In this document: positions 1 to 7,879 of the stretch, piece after piece
Layout of the letters: every line of letters begins with the position of its first letter
How positions within the stretch are numbered: position 1 is the first letter of the stretch
DNA from: Glycomyces salinus
Lineage (GTDB): Bacteria; Actinomycetota; Actinomycetes; Mycobacteriales; Micromonosporaceae
NCBI RefSeq assembly: GCF_016428645.1
Contig: NZ_JAELXW010000003.1
Location: forward strand, 124,001-188,000
Length of the DNA: 64,000 nucleotides
Reading direction: 5' to 3'
Made by a program: the position numbers and the translations under genes
Notes under the pieces: model-generated
Told to the model about the DNA's origin: nothing
Database searches by the model: none
The model's input: the letters and a program-made list of their open reading frames with translations, nothing else

Positions 1-159
1 GAATACTCGACATTCCATTCGACGACCTGGCAGAGCCTTGAGGGTATCCGCAGTTCGCTATACGGCTTGCTCGAGCGGCTAGACGAGTCGATCGAAGCGC
101 ACGAAAGTTCCGAGACCACGAACGCTTCGGGCCTCGATGGATATGGTGACCAGCTCTGA
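1..159 (+). CDS. C-terminal part of a small helical protein (first gene of cassette 1, truncated by window edge)
   Basis: Frame 1 is open from the first base to a TGA at 157-159, giving the last 52 residues of a protein whose start lies outside the window. The pattern Y-x-x-x-H-x-x-TW-x-x-L-x-x-(I/L)R-x-x-L-x-G, followed by a helix and a polar tail, matches the C-terminal half of the 109-residue protein at 33551-33880. In both places the next genes are a lipoprotein and a WXG/Gly-rich protein. It is therefore most likely the paralogous first member of the same cassette. The size and helical character of the complete paralogue resemble WXG100/ESX-type proteins, but no W-x-G motif is seen in this fragment. 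Function unknown. Confidence 0.65.
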   Translation, partial: EYSTFHSTTWQSLEGIRSSLYGLLERLDESIEAHESSETTNASGLDGYGDQL

Positions 160-218
160 AGCTGAAGTTGTCGGTCACGTCTTTCAAACGACTCGAGACC
201 CAAAGGGAGATTGAACGA

Positions 219-983
219 ATGAGATCCGCGACAATTCGCCTGATCGCATCAAGCGGGATCCTGGCCGTACTGGCAGCGGGCTGCGGCGATGGCGATGGCG
301 AAGGTGAAGATGGCGACAACGGCGAGAACGGATCGGGCGACACCTCGAACCCCGTTACCGAGGAGATGCGCTCCTGGGACGGCTGCGAGGTACTCGATGA
401 CCTGCAGCCGATCATGGACTACATGCAGATCGAAGCCATTCAGGGCGACGAAGGCTTCAACAGTTCCCGCTATGGGGAGGGACTTGACCAACAGGCCGCT
501 ACCTGCAGTGGCCAGGTCACGGTCTCGTCGTGGGAATACAGCGACGGCACTCCTCGAGTCAATGACGGTGAACTTTGGGTGAGCATCATTCCATGGGACA
601 CTGAAGAGGAAGCACAAGCTAGCTACCAAGCGAGATCGGTCGATGATGTCGAAGCTCAGCTGGGACAGAGCTCGACTCTCCAGGAAACCGACCGCGTCGA
701 ACTCGGATCTGAATGGGATGAAGGCGTGCTCTTGGTATTGGAGGACGAGCAAGCGCGCTTTCTCAACGCCTACGCCCGTGACGGCAACTGGTTGCTGACG
801 GTGAGTATCCGCTATAACGACAATAGTGGTGACGAGTACTTCAACGAGAACCAGGAAATCCTCGATGGCACGATCGAGGATTACACCTATTCGTTCGACG
901 ATGAAGAGCTCCAACAGTGGCTGGTGGACGAGTACGTGCCCACAGTGCATCAGGATATTACCGATATGACCGGTCAGGAGTAG
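219..983 (+). CDS. Secreted lipoprotein (DUF3558-like), cassette 1
   Basis: The product has 254 residues. ATG 219 is chosen because AAAGGGAGA (202-210) precedes it and the protein then begins with a normal lipoprotein signal: basic start, hydrophobic core and lipobox LAAGC (Cys about residue 22). A longer TTG frame from 168 would put extra residues before the signal. After an acidic Gly/Asp linker comes a domain with SWDGCEVLDDLQPIMDYM, closely matching SWNACEVLDNLQPIADEM in the lipoprotein at 33895-34605. The C-terminal (D/E)DEL-x-QW-x-VD-x-Y-(V/L)P block is also shared. The size and Cys pattern recall the actinobacterial DUF3558 lipoproteins; that family link is inference. It is expected to be anchored outside the membrane and probably works with the next gene, which starts 5 bases later. 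Confidence 0.8.
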   Translation: MRSATIRLIASSGILAVLAAGCGDGDGEGEDGDNGENGSGDTSNPVTEEMRSWDGCEVLDDLQPIMDYMQIEAIQGDEGFNSSRYGEGLDQQAATCSGQVTVSSWEYSDGTPRVNDGELWVSIIPWDTEEEAQASYQARSVDDVEAQLGQSSTLQETDRVELGSEWDEGVLLVLEDEQARFLNAYARDGNWLLTVSIRYNDNSGDEYFNENQEILDGTIEDYTYSFDDEELQQWLVDEYVPTVHQDITDMTGQE

Positions 984-987
984 TGCG

Positions 988-2673
988 ATGAGCGACGGCG
1001 TCGACTACGGCGAATACGAGGAAGACGAATACGCTGAGATGGAGCAGGGCGGCGACTCCGACGAGTCCAGCCGCTTCGAGCGGAACTTCGTGAACGCCCG
1101 CGGCTGCACCAATGGAAGCTGCGAGAATCAGAACAACCCTGGAGAAGAGCCGTGGCTGCAGTTGATGTCGTGCATCCCCGTCACTGGCCAGATCGGGAAA
1201 ATCAAACCTATTCCTTCAGGTATGGCCACGCCCAATGACATGGAAGTCAGCGAGATCGTAGAGCAGCTCCGTGGTTCGGACGGGGACGATTACGCGATCC
1301 AAGCCATCAAAGAAGGATGGCAGGACTTCATGGATGTCTTTCAGCCACTCGAAGGTCATCTGCAAACTGCACTAGAGGCGCTGAGCCAGGAGTGGACCGG
1401 CGACGACTATGACGCTTTCGAGGAACAGGTCGAAATCGTCAAGGGGAATCTCGCTAAGGTCAAGGAGGATATCGGCTCGGCCGATGGGCAAGGCGGTGGA
1501 AACGGGATTCTCGCCATGCTAGAGCAGAAACAGTTGTCGATCTATGCTCTCCAAGGCGGTGACGCCGGCGAGGTTCTGTTCCCGGCTCCACTGGTATGGG
1601 TTGACGGCCGCGGTTTCTGGAAGTCCGCGCAGTTTCACGTGAGGCCGGCGTTCTGGGCCGGAGAGTGCGAGATCATCGATGATGCTTGCGCGAATGATAG
1701 CGGAAACGATATCCTGGAGTTGGCTGGCTATCCCGACAACGACGATTATCGGAACGAAGTCACTCAATTCGAGACCGATCGCGCCGCATATTACGAGTCG
1801 AATGGGTACAGTCCGAGCGAAGCCCAGAGCATGGCCGAAGAAGACGCGAACGCTCAAGTGACGCAGGACGTCGACGACCTGGACGAGGATTACCAGCAGC
1901 GACTGGACAACATCACCACCGACATCACAACCCGTCGAGATATGGCAGACGATGAAGTCGGAGGCTTCAGTCCCACAGTGAGCAACTCCGATGCCACCAG
2001 CGTCGGAGATGGTGGAGCTGACCCCATGGGCTATGACGGCCTCAACCCGGGCGGCGGCGGTTCAGGCGACGTGCCGACCATGCCCGGAGGTGGAGGACTG
2101 AACCCGCCCGGCGGTCCGTCTGGTGGCATCGGCGGCGGTGGAGGGTTCGACCCTCCTTCCCCTCCAGGCAGCCCTGGCGGCCCCGGCCTGGGAGACCCGC
2201 CAGGTGGAGACGGGGGCGGTCTCGACCCCGACAATCCGTGGGGCTCCGGGGGTATCGACGATCCCGATGACATCGGGGGTGGTCTGGCCAGTGGGGGCGG
2301 CGGTGCCGTCGCTCCTCCCGGGATCGGCACCGGCGGTGGCGGACCCGGCGGCCTCGGTCCCGGAGCGGGAGCGGGTGCTGGAGCCGGTGCTGGTGGCATG
2401 GGCATGATGGGTGCCGGTGGTATGGGTGCCGGCCGTGGCGCCGGTGCTGGTGCGGCCGGCGGTCGTGGTGCGGGAGGGCGCGGCGCCGGTGGTATGGGCG
2501 CCGGTCGCGGTGCCGGTGCCGGTGGACGCGGTATGACCGGCATGATGGGCGGCGGCGCTGGCGGCAGGCCCGGCATGGGTGCCGGTGAAGGTGAAGGCAA
2601 CGGCGACACGTGGCTCACCGAAGAAGACGACGTCTGGGGCATCGGCAACGAGGACGACGACCCCTATGCGTAG
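988..2673 (+). CDS. WXG-motif Gly-rich secreted-type protein, cassette 1
   Basis: The product has 561 residues. An acidic N-terminus leads into a Cys block (CTNGSC at about 40-45), then NPGEEPW and PVTGQ. A helical region carries EWTGDDYDAFEEQ, a W-x-G motif like WXG100/LXG helical hairpins. An acidic segment (about 240-330) is followed by a long Gly/Pro/Met/Arg-rich low-complexity tail (about 345-535), ending in TWLTEEDDVWG...DDDPYA. The paralogue at 34608-36251 shares the Cys block, the W-x-G region and the final motif, while the Gly-rich tails differ in detail. No signal peptide is visible, which suits a type VII secretion substrate, but secretion is inference. The AGGAG at 975-979 supports ATG 988. 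A strong terminator follows the stop. Confidence 0.8.
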   Translation: MSDGVDYGEYEEDEYAEMEQGGDSDESSRFERNFVNARGCTNGSCENQNNPGEEPWLQLMSCIPVTGQIGKIKPIPSGMATPNDMEVSEIVEQLRGSDGDDYAIQAIKEGWQDFMDVFQPLEGHLQTALEALSQEWTGDDYDAFEEQVEIVKGNLAKVKEDIGSADGQGGGNGILAMLEQKQLSIYALQGGDAGEVLFPAPLVWVDGRGFWKSAQFHVRPAFWAGECEIIDDACANDSGNDILELAGYPDNDDYRNEVTQFETDRAAYYESNGYSPSEAQSMAEEDANAQVTQDVDDLDEDYQQRLDNITTDITTRRDMADDEVGGFSPTVSNSDATSVGDGGADPMGYDGLNPGGGGSGDVPTMPGGGGLNPPGGPSGGIGGGGGFDPPSPPGSPGGPGLGDPPGGDGGGLDPDNPWGSGGIDDPDDIGGGLASGGGGAVAPPGIGTGGGGPGGLGPGAGAGAGAGAGGMGMMGAGGMGAGRGAGAGAAGGRGAGGRGAGGMGAGRGAGAGGRGMTGMMGGGAGGRPGMGAGEGEGNGDTWLTEEDDVWGIGNEDDDPYA

Positions 2674-2680
2674 ACGGCTG

Positions 2681-2717
2681 GGACACGGGACGGCCGACCA
2701 CCGGCCGTCCCGTGTCC
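2681..2717 (+). terminator. Perfect 16-bp hairpin after cassette 1
   Basis: GGACACGGGACGGCCG (2681-2696) pairs perfectly with 2702-2717 around a 5-base loop, beginning 8 bases after the stop of the Gly-rich gene. There is no strong T-run, as is usual for GC-rich actinobacterial terminators. It separates cassette 1 from the gene at 2725. Confidence 0.75.
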
Positions 2718-2724
2718 TCGGCAA

Positions 2725-2991
2725 ATGAATGGGACGAACACGAGCAACTGGTCTGACGATCATGGTTCAGACATCACTCGGTACGAGTTCCCGGAGAACC
2801 CCACTGACGGGAACGCGGTCAATGCGATCGGGACCTTGCCTGGTTCCGCCGCGACCCAGGCGAGTCTGGACACGGGAATGCTCGTGGAACTGAAGGAGTT
2901 CACGGAGGCGTCGAACTGCCTCTCCACCCGGGCCACCGACCAGGCCGCGGCCGACGAGCTCGACCGTGTGGCATCGAATCTCGATGGCTGA
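2725..2991 (+). CDS. Small hypothetical protein, 88 residues
   Basis: A short acidic, soluble-looking protein with no signal peptide or membrane segment. The second half (TQASLDTGMLVELKEF...DQAAADELDRVASNLDG) looks helical. No family was recognised. No clear ribosome binding site precedes ATG 2725, so the start is uncertain. Support as a gene comes from its position between the terminator at 2681-2717 and the next gene, whose ATG at 2984 overlaps its stop by 8 bases, suggesting translational coupling. Confidence 0.5.
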   Translation: MNGTNTSNWSDDHGSDITRYEFPENPTDGNAVNAIGTLPGSAATQASLDTGMLVELKEFTEASNCLSTRATDQAAADELDRVASNLDG

Positions 2992-4225
2992 GCCGGATGC
3001 TGGGCCCGTTCCGCGGGTCAAGCCCGCGGCCATCCCCCGGTCTATGCGTCTGGAGGCGCTCGATAGTGCCGAGTCGGGTATTCGGATTCGGGACTTGAAA
3101 CGGGCCGAGGGGCCGTGGCCGACCGGGATCGGGGGTGCCGGGGTGCGGGTGCGGCATTCGGCCACCGGGGGTCTGGAGTTCCTCTCCGAGTTCCGTGCGC
3201 ATCGGGGCGGTGTTCAGGACTCGGTCATCCCGGTCGCCGCTGTCGACTCCCGTCCCCAGGCGGTCGGTTTCGGCGAGTGGCATGTCCGGCTCCGGCCGGG
3301 CTGCCATCTGGTGACGGTGCAGACGCAGGAGTCGGACGCGGTCTGCTGCTCATCCTGGCCGTTCCGCGTCGAGGACGGAGACGGGACGGTCGAGCTCGAA
3401 TACGCTTCGCCGTTCATCGACCCGCGCCGCCATGAGGCGACTCGGAACCTCCACGGAGTGTTGGGCGGACGCGGGATTCCCCAGGTCGGCGGCCCCGCTC
3501 CGGGAATGCGGCTCGGATGGGCGTGGTCCGTCGGCATTCTCGCCTGCATCGTCTCGGCGGTCGCGCTGGGGCGGCTCACCTCGGGCGGGACGCCAGCTGC
3601 GATGTTCGCCGCCGTAGTCGTGCCGTTGGTCATCGGTGGTGTCGTCGGCGCGTTGTACGCCGCGAGACTCACCGCCCACAAAGCGGCTTATCGCGGTGCC
3701 GCGAGGAGGCTGCGCGAAGCGGCTTCGGCACCCGAAGCGGTCGAATGGGACCGCGTTCCAGGTTCGGTCCGACGAGTCTGGTGTCTTCCCCACGGCGGGG
3801 GCGCCTTGCCGCGGCCCTCCGAAGAGTCGGGCCTGATCGTGCTCCACCCGCGGCTGCGGCAGCGAACCGAGCCGTTCCCGATCGTGGCTCTGGCCCCGCG
3901 GCCCGCGCCTCAGTCAAGGTCGTTCACCGCTCCGCCCGATCTGCGCCTCGACGGCGATTCTCTGGCTTCCGGATGGGCCACTTGGATATTCGAGGTCGCT
4001 CCCGGCGAGCATCGGGTCGAGGCGGCGGCCGGAGCGGCGCGCGCCGACACCGTGGCGCGGGTCGGGCGCGGGGACATCGCCGAGCTGGCGCTCGACGTGG
4101 TCGTGACCAAGCGGTTCAGCTCCTCGAACCGTGAAGCCGAACCACTTGGCGATGAGTATTCGATGACATTGAAGCCGGGAAGCGCCCGCGATGTCGTCGA
4201 GGTTCCGAACCTCGCCGAGCATTGA
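2984..4225 (+). CDS. Membrane protein with PEGA-like beta domains on both sides of a TM hairpin
   Basis: The product has 413 residues. A beta-rich N-terminal domain (about 15-165) contains a PEGA-like stretch (AVGFGEWHVRLRPGCHLVTV). Two adjacent hydrophobic segments follow (about 175-225: WSVGILACIVSAVALG and AMFAAVVVPLVIGGVVGALYAA). A second beta region (about 320-400) has another PEGA-like unit (LRLDGDSL...WIFEVAPGEHRVEAAA). The layout is the same as the 434-residue protein at 5684-6988, suggesting diverged relatives within the locus. ATG 2984 overlaps the upstream stop; a GTG at 2966 is the alternative start. The role is unknown. In T7SS-like loci such proteins may sit at the membrane-cell wall interface, which is inference. 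Confidence 0.7.
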   Translation: MAEPDAGPVPRVKPAAIPRSMRLEALDSAESGIRIRDLKRAEGPWPTGIGGAGVRVRHSATGGLEFLSEFRAHRGGVQDSVIPVAAVDSRPQAVGFGEWHVRLRPGCHLVTVQTQESDAVCCSSWPFRVEDGDGTVELEYASPFIDPRRHEATRNLHGVLGGRGIPQVGGPAPGMRLGWAWSVGILACIVSAVALGRLTSGGTPAAMFAAVVVPLVIGGVVGALYAARLTAHKAAYRGAARRLREAASAPEAVEWDRVPGSVRRVWCLPHGGGALPRPSEESGLIVLHPRLRQRTEPFPIVALAPRPAPQSRSFTAPPDLRLDGDSLASGWATWIFEVAPGEHRVEAAAGAARADTVARVGRGDIAELALDVVVTKRFSSSNREAEPLGDEYSMTLKPGSARDVVEVPNLAEH

Positions 4226-4245
4226 GCGGTGCGCTCCCGGTATGT

Positions 4246-4259
4246 CCGGCGCGCGCCGG
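4246..4259. terminator. GC-rich palindrome between convergent genes
   Basis: A 14-base self-complementary stretch, CCGGCGCGCGCCGG, lies in the 39-base gap between the convergent stops at 4225 and 4265. It could serve as a weak bidirectional terminator, but it has no loop or T-run. Confidence 0.3.
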
Positions 4260-4264
4260 GTCGG

Positions 4265-5257
4265 CTACTTGAATGCCTGGCCTGCCAGGTCGACGCCCGC
4301 GTTGATCATGCCCTTGTTGCTGTCGTATGCCTTCTGGATCTTCTGGAGCTTCTCGAGGACCGGCTTGACCTTGTCGACGATCATCTGAAGCCCCTGGCAG
4401 CTCTTGACCATGTTGGTGAAGATGCTGATCGCCCGCTTGACGAAGTTGAAGGCGGTCATCAGCAGGCTCATGACCTTGCGGACGGTGTCGGCGATGGCGA
4501 CCGGGACCGCCGCGCCGAAGGTGGCCCAACTGGCGGCCAGATAGGCCGCGACGCGGGTCAGCACCCACTCGACGCCTTCGGCCAGGAGCTTCTTGACCTG
4601 GTCGTAAGCGGCCTTGGCGAGCTCGGCGGCCTGGGTCATGATGTGCTTCATCGCGACCGCTCCGTAGCCCATGACGTGCATCGCCATGCCCACCTCGGAG
4701 ATGCGGGTGCGAGCCGCCTGGGAGGCGTCGCCGCCCCAGCCTTGGATCGCGGCGTGACCGGATTCGACCACGTAGTCGCCGATCTGGGGGCAGCCGTCGG
4801 AGGCGGCGTTCCACATCTCGGCCGAGTTCTTCATGATCGCCTCGTTGCCGGTGAGCAGCTGGAGGAGGTCGTCCAGGGGGTCGAAGATCTCCAGCAGGAA
4901 GTCGACGATGGTGCCGGCCAGCCAGCCCTTCGGGTCCTCCGCGATCTTGGTGGCGCCCTCCATGAACTTTCCGACCTGGTCGGCGATCTCGTTGGCCTCG
5001 CCGATGAGCGTGGTGCCCGCCGAGAACAGGCCGTCCCAGTCGGTGAGGCTGTCGACGTTGCCGAAGGCGTCGCCGATTTTACCGCCGGAGGTGAGGATCT
5101 TGGAGCCCTCTTTGACTCCGGTGATGCTCTTGGCTCCGGCCTCGAGGTCCCCGCCGTCGGGAACCCAGGTGTCGGAGCTGCCGAGGTCCCTGAACGAGGT
5201 GTGGGTGTCTTCGGGGGCGCCGTCCTGCCAGTCGGGGCGCTCGATGTCGTCGCTCAT
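4265..5257 (-). CDS. WXG100-superfamily-like helical protein (putative type VII substrate)
   Basis: The product has 330 residues. ATG 5257 is chosen because it overlaps the stop of the upstream gene by one base (TGATG) and gives an acidic polar N-terminus. After the N-terminal 60 residues the protein is predominantly helical. A conserved-looking central block (EMWNAASDGCPQIGDYVVES...IQGWGGDASQAART) has a W-G-G turn of the WXG100 type, followed by long amphipathic and hydrophobic helices (about 200-290) and a charged C-terminal helix. This layout is common in actinobacterial ESX-associated EspA/EspB-like proteins. The adjacent EspC-like gene supports a secreted pair. The exact family is unproven. 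Confidence 0.7.
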   Translation of the reverse strand: MSDDIERPDWQDGAPEDTHTSFRDLGSSDTWVPDGGDLEAGAKSITGVKEGSKILTSGGKIGDAFGNVDSLTDWDGLFSAGTTLIGEANEIADQVGKFMEGATKIAEDPKGWLAGTIVDFLLEIFDPLDDLLQLLTGNEAIMKNSAEMWNAASDGCPQIGDYVVESGHAAIQGWGGDASQAARTRISEVGMAMHVMGYGAVAMKHIMTQAAELAKAAYDQVKKLLAEGVEWVLTRVAAYLAASWATFGAAVPVAIADTVRKVMSLLMTAFNFVKRAISIFTNMVKSCQGLQMIVDKVKPVLEKLQKIQKAYDSNKGMINAGVDLAGQAFK

Positions 5258-5589
5258 CAGGCATCGACCCCTTCGATCTGGGAGCAGACCTGATCCAGGC
5301 CGCTCGCGAGTTCGTCGTCGTTGTCGGCGTACGAATCGCCGCATGACTCGATTCCGCCGGCGACGCCCTCTAGGGCGCCGCTGCACTCGCCGAGCACGAA
5401 GCGGTAGGCCGAGGCCAGCGCGAAGTAGATACCGCCGAGCGGTGCGCCGCACAGACCCCATGCCTCCCAGTCGGGGTCGGCCTCTTTCGTGTAATCGGAC
5501 AGGGCCTGGATCTCTTCACACGACTGTCTCAGCGTGGAGGCGGCTTGTCGCAGTTCTTCAGGCTCTGCGTCGAATCCGGTTCCGGTCAT
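5257..5589 (-). CDS. EspC-like type VII secretion target (small helical protein)
   Basis: The product has 110 residues. ATG 5589 is preferred over the more upstream start because AGGAG precedes it by seven bases. The sequence runs GFDAEPEELRQAASTLRQSC, a helix, then DPDWEAWGLCGAPLGGIYF, another helix and an acidic tail. A phosphate-binding-like 'W-x-W/AWG' turn between two helices, following a G-F-D-x-x-P/E-x-L start, is the pattern of EspC/DUF2580 'excreted virulence factor' proteins. These are exported with an EspA-like partner by ESX systems. The partner here is the gene that overlaps its stop. No ESX core component is in the window. Confidence 0.75.
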   Translation of the reverse strand: MTGTGFDAEPEELRQAASTLRQSCEEIQALSDYTKEADPDWEAWGLCGAPLGGIYFALASAYRFVLGECSGALEGVAGGIESCGDSYADNDDELASGLDQVCSQIEGVDA

Positions 5590-5683
5590 GGAACGTCTCC
5601 TGCGGATCGCATTGGGCGGTCGGACGGGGGCCCGTAACGGGTACGGGGTCTGCATTCGAGTTTAGACGGACTCTGCCAGCCGT

Positions 5684-6988
5684 TCAGGCCTGCCGCATGA
5701 GGCCGCGGTACTCCCTCAAGGTCGCGCCGTCGGTCCCGGGCGTGATGCGGACCCGGGCGTAGGCGCCGATCTCGGTGGGGCGCGAGGGATCCAGCTGTGC
5801 GTTCACGCGGATCGCCGACTGGTCCATCAGCAGTTGCGTCCGACCGTCCGCCGGGTTCGTCGGAGGCGGGACCGCGACCTCCACGACGCTCGGGCCCGGC
5901 GGGAGCTGGTACTCGTTGAGGCCCCACGCCGCGGGCAGGTCCCGGCCGTTGACCTTGACCAGTGGCGGCGCCATCCAGGGACGGGCCGCAGGTGGCGCCG
6001 GCTCGCCGGTCGAGTCCCAGTTCTTGGCGCGTTCGGCGGCGTTCTTGTCGAGCAGTTCCTTGAGGCTCCGGCCGGTCGGCTCGCCGGGGCCGACGTCGTC
6101 TCTATTGTGGTCTTGGCGGTAGACGGCGTGCACCCGCAGCACCGCGCGGCCCGGGGCCGCCTGCGGCGGCTGCTCGTCGTGGGGGTCCAGGACGCGGTGG
6201 TTGACGCCGCTGTGCAGGTCGGGCCCGTGCGGTTCTCCGACGGGGTTGCCGGGCCGGTTCTCCCAGATCCCGAAGGCGATGGCGACGAGCGCGTAGGTCG
6301 CCACGACCGGGATGATCGTGGCCGCGGAGTCGAGTTCGAAGTCGAGGACGCCGGTGAGTCCGGCGAGGGCGAGGAGCCCGAGCACGGCGATGGCCGCGAG
6401 CCCGCCGACGGCCAGGGACCGGAACAGCGCTCCGTCCTTGACTCGCGTCTTCCCCCTGGGGCCGAGGACGATGTCGCGGTAGGAGTCGATCGGGCGGCCT
6501 TCCATGCAGGTCAGGTGCCGCAGCTTGGTGGTGACGCCGTCGAGCTCGACGACCTCGCCGGGCCGCACGTCGACCGACCGGTAGGGGCCGGAGGCGCCGG
6601 ACTGCAGCTGGACCAGGTGCCGGCCGGCCGGAACGGCGATCACTCCTTCGCCGATGCCGGTGGCCGCCGGGGCGCCGTCGACGGTGACCACCGGGGTGAA
6701 CGGCCGGAAGCCGCCGAGCATTTCGCGGATGAGGTCCACGTTGAGGTGGCCCATGCCCGGAAGCGGGCGGAACTCGGCCCGCTGCGTGTCGGTGCGCGTG
6801 ATCCGCGACTCGGAGTACCTGCGCGGCAGGCCCCGGCGCCAGCTCGCGCGCACGGCGATGCCGCCCCATCCGGGCTCGAATCGCGCGGTTCCGGGCTCGG
6901 CGACCGGGAATCTGCTCTGGGGGTGGGTCCGGAAAGCATAGGCGGGATCGCTGGTCAGCTTGTCTTTGACCGGACGGAACAGTGACAT
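5684..6988 (-). CDS. Membrane protein with two PEGA-like beta domains
   Basis: The product has 434 residues. The N-terminal region (about 90-155) has a PEGA-like unit (VTVDGAPAATGIGEGVIAVP...GRHLVQLQSG). Two hydrophobic segments follow (about 195-250: LAVGGLAAIAVLGLLALAGL and AATIIPVVATYALVAIAFGIW). A polar linker leads to a second PEGA-like unit (VKVNGRDLPAAWGLNEYQLP, about 340-375). The architecture parallels the protein at 2984-4225. PEGA-type domains are usually extracytoplasmic and linked to cell-surface layers. It is transcribed in the same direction as the EspC-like pair, 94 bases upstream of it. Function unknown. Confidence 0.7.
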   Translation of the reverse strand: MSLFRPVKDKLTSDPAYAFRTHPQSRFPVAEPGTARFEPGWGGIAVRASWRRGLPRRYSESRITRTDTQRAEFRPLPGMGHLNVDLIREMLGGFRPFTPVVTVDGAPAATGIGEGVIAVPAGRHLVQLQSGASGPYRSVDVRPGEVVELDGVTTKLRHLTCMEGRPIDSYRDIVLGPRGKTRVKDGALFRSLAVGGLAAIAVLGLLALAGLTGVLDFELDSAATIIPVVATYALVAIAFGIWENRPGNPVGEPHGPDLHSGVNHRVLDPHDEQPPQAAPGRAVLRVHAVYRQDHNRDDVGPGEPTGRSLKELLDKNAAERAKNWDSTGEPAPPAARPWMAPPLVKVNGRDLPAAWGLNEYQLPPGPSVVEVAVPPPTNPADGRTQLLMDQSAIRVNAQLDPSRPTEIGAYARVRITPGTDGATLREYRGLMRQA

Positions 6989-7119
6989 CGCGTGACCTCA
7001 TCTGTGAGATAGGTGCCGTGGCTTCCGAGGGTATCGGGCCGTCACCCGCGCCGTGCAACACGCTTATAGCATCGGGTTAGGCGTGGAATGCCGCGTCATG
7101 AGCGAGAAAGGGGAGGTCG

Positions 7120-7413
7120 TTGTCCGACGAGGAGATGCGGAACAAAGTCGCGGAGGTGCAGCGGTTGGCCACTGAGATGGAGGCCGAGTCGGTCTCCGAG
7201 GACGGTGAGGTGCGCGTCGTGGCCGGGGCCAGCGGAGTGGTCAAGGAGATCGACCTGCGCATGAAGGCGTTCCAGTTGAGCGGTGTCGAGCTGGGAGAGG
7301 TGATCGCCGCGACGGTCAAGTCCGCCACCGCCAAGGCCGATCAGGACCTGTCCGAGCAGGTCAACGGCATCATGGGAGACTTCATGGAGAGCCAGCAGGA
7401 GGACCGCGGATGA
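7120..7413 (+). CDS. YbaB/EbfC-family protein (first of two)
   Basis: The product has 97 residues. TTG 7120 is chosen because AAAGGGGAGG (7107-7116) lies just before it and no in-frame ATG or GTG has a comparable site. The fold pattern of N-terminal helix, beta strands (EDGEVRVVAGASGVVKEIDL) and C-terminal helix ending near a QEDRG tail is that of YbaB/EbfC nucleoid-associated proteins. It is followed by a second YbaB-like gene with an ATGA overlap. In mycobacterial ESX-1 loci the YbaB-like EspL sits among secretion-associated genes, so this pair may serve the same locus as the WXG/EspC-like genes upstream. Confidence 0.8.
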   Translation: MSDEEMRNKVAEVQRLATEMEAESVSEDGEVRVVAGASGVVKEIDLRMKAFQLSGVELGEVIAATVKSATAKADQDLSEQVNGIMGDFMESQQEDRG

Positions 7414-7823
7414 GCGACCGCAACGAACGCCCCACCAGCCCCGAGGAGATGCTCGAGCGCCTGCAGCAGATGGAGGCCGAGGCCAAGGAGACGCTCCGCA
7501 AGTACGACGAGATGAGCCAGCAGCTCGGCGCCGACGCGGTCGAGGTCTTCTCCGAGGACGGGCTCATCTCGGTGAAGCTCGATTCGGACGGCCGGGTCGA
7601 CAAGATCAAGATCGACGAGTCGGCCATGCGGTTCAAGCAGTCGCTCGGTCCGACGATCGTCGCGCTGATCCAGGAGGCCACGGCAACCTACGGGCTGAAG
7701 ATGGCCGAGATGGCCCAGGCGCTGGTCGGCGACAAGATCGACGTGATGGGCATGATGAACCGCTACATGCCCGAGGAGATGCGCGACCGCGCCCGGGACA
7801 ACCTGGACCGGCGCCGCGACTGA
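7410..7823 (+). CDS. YbaB/EbfC-family protein (second of two)
   Basis: The product has 137 residues. The start overlaps the previous stop (ATGA). A longer N-terminal helix (PEEMLERLQQMEAEAKETLRKY) is followed by the YbaB strand region (VEVFSEDGLISVKLDSDGRVDKIKI) and a C-terminal helix, with an extra Met-rich segment (DVMGMMNRYMPEEMRD) and a basic end. It is longer than a typical YbaB of about 100 residues. The two YbaB-like proteins may form heterodimers, since the family is dimeric; that is inference. DNA binding or a chaperone-like role for type VII substrates are both possible. Confidence 0.8.
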   Translation: MSDRNERPTSPEEMLERLQQMEAEAKETLRKYDEMSQQLGADAVEVFSEDGLISVKLDSDGRVDKIKIDESAMRFKQSLGPTIVALIQEATATYGLKMAEMAQALVGDKIDVMGMMNRYMPEEMRDRARDNLDRRRD

Positions 7824-7879
7824 GCGTCGCCGGGTCCGGTGACGCTCGTGAGCCGGCGGAGCGTGTGTAAGTTCTTCAC

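Noticed and set aside
2031-2648. Pro-rich minus-strand frame
   Set aside because: Antisense of the Gly-rich tail of the cassette 1 protein.
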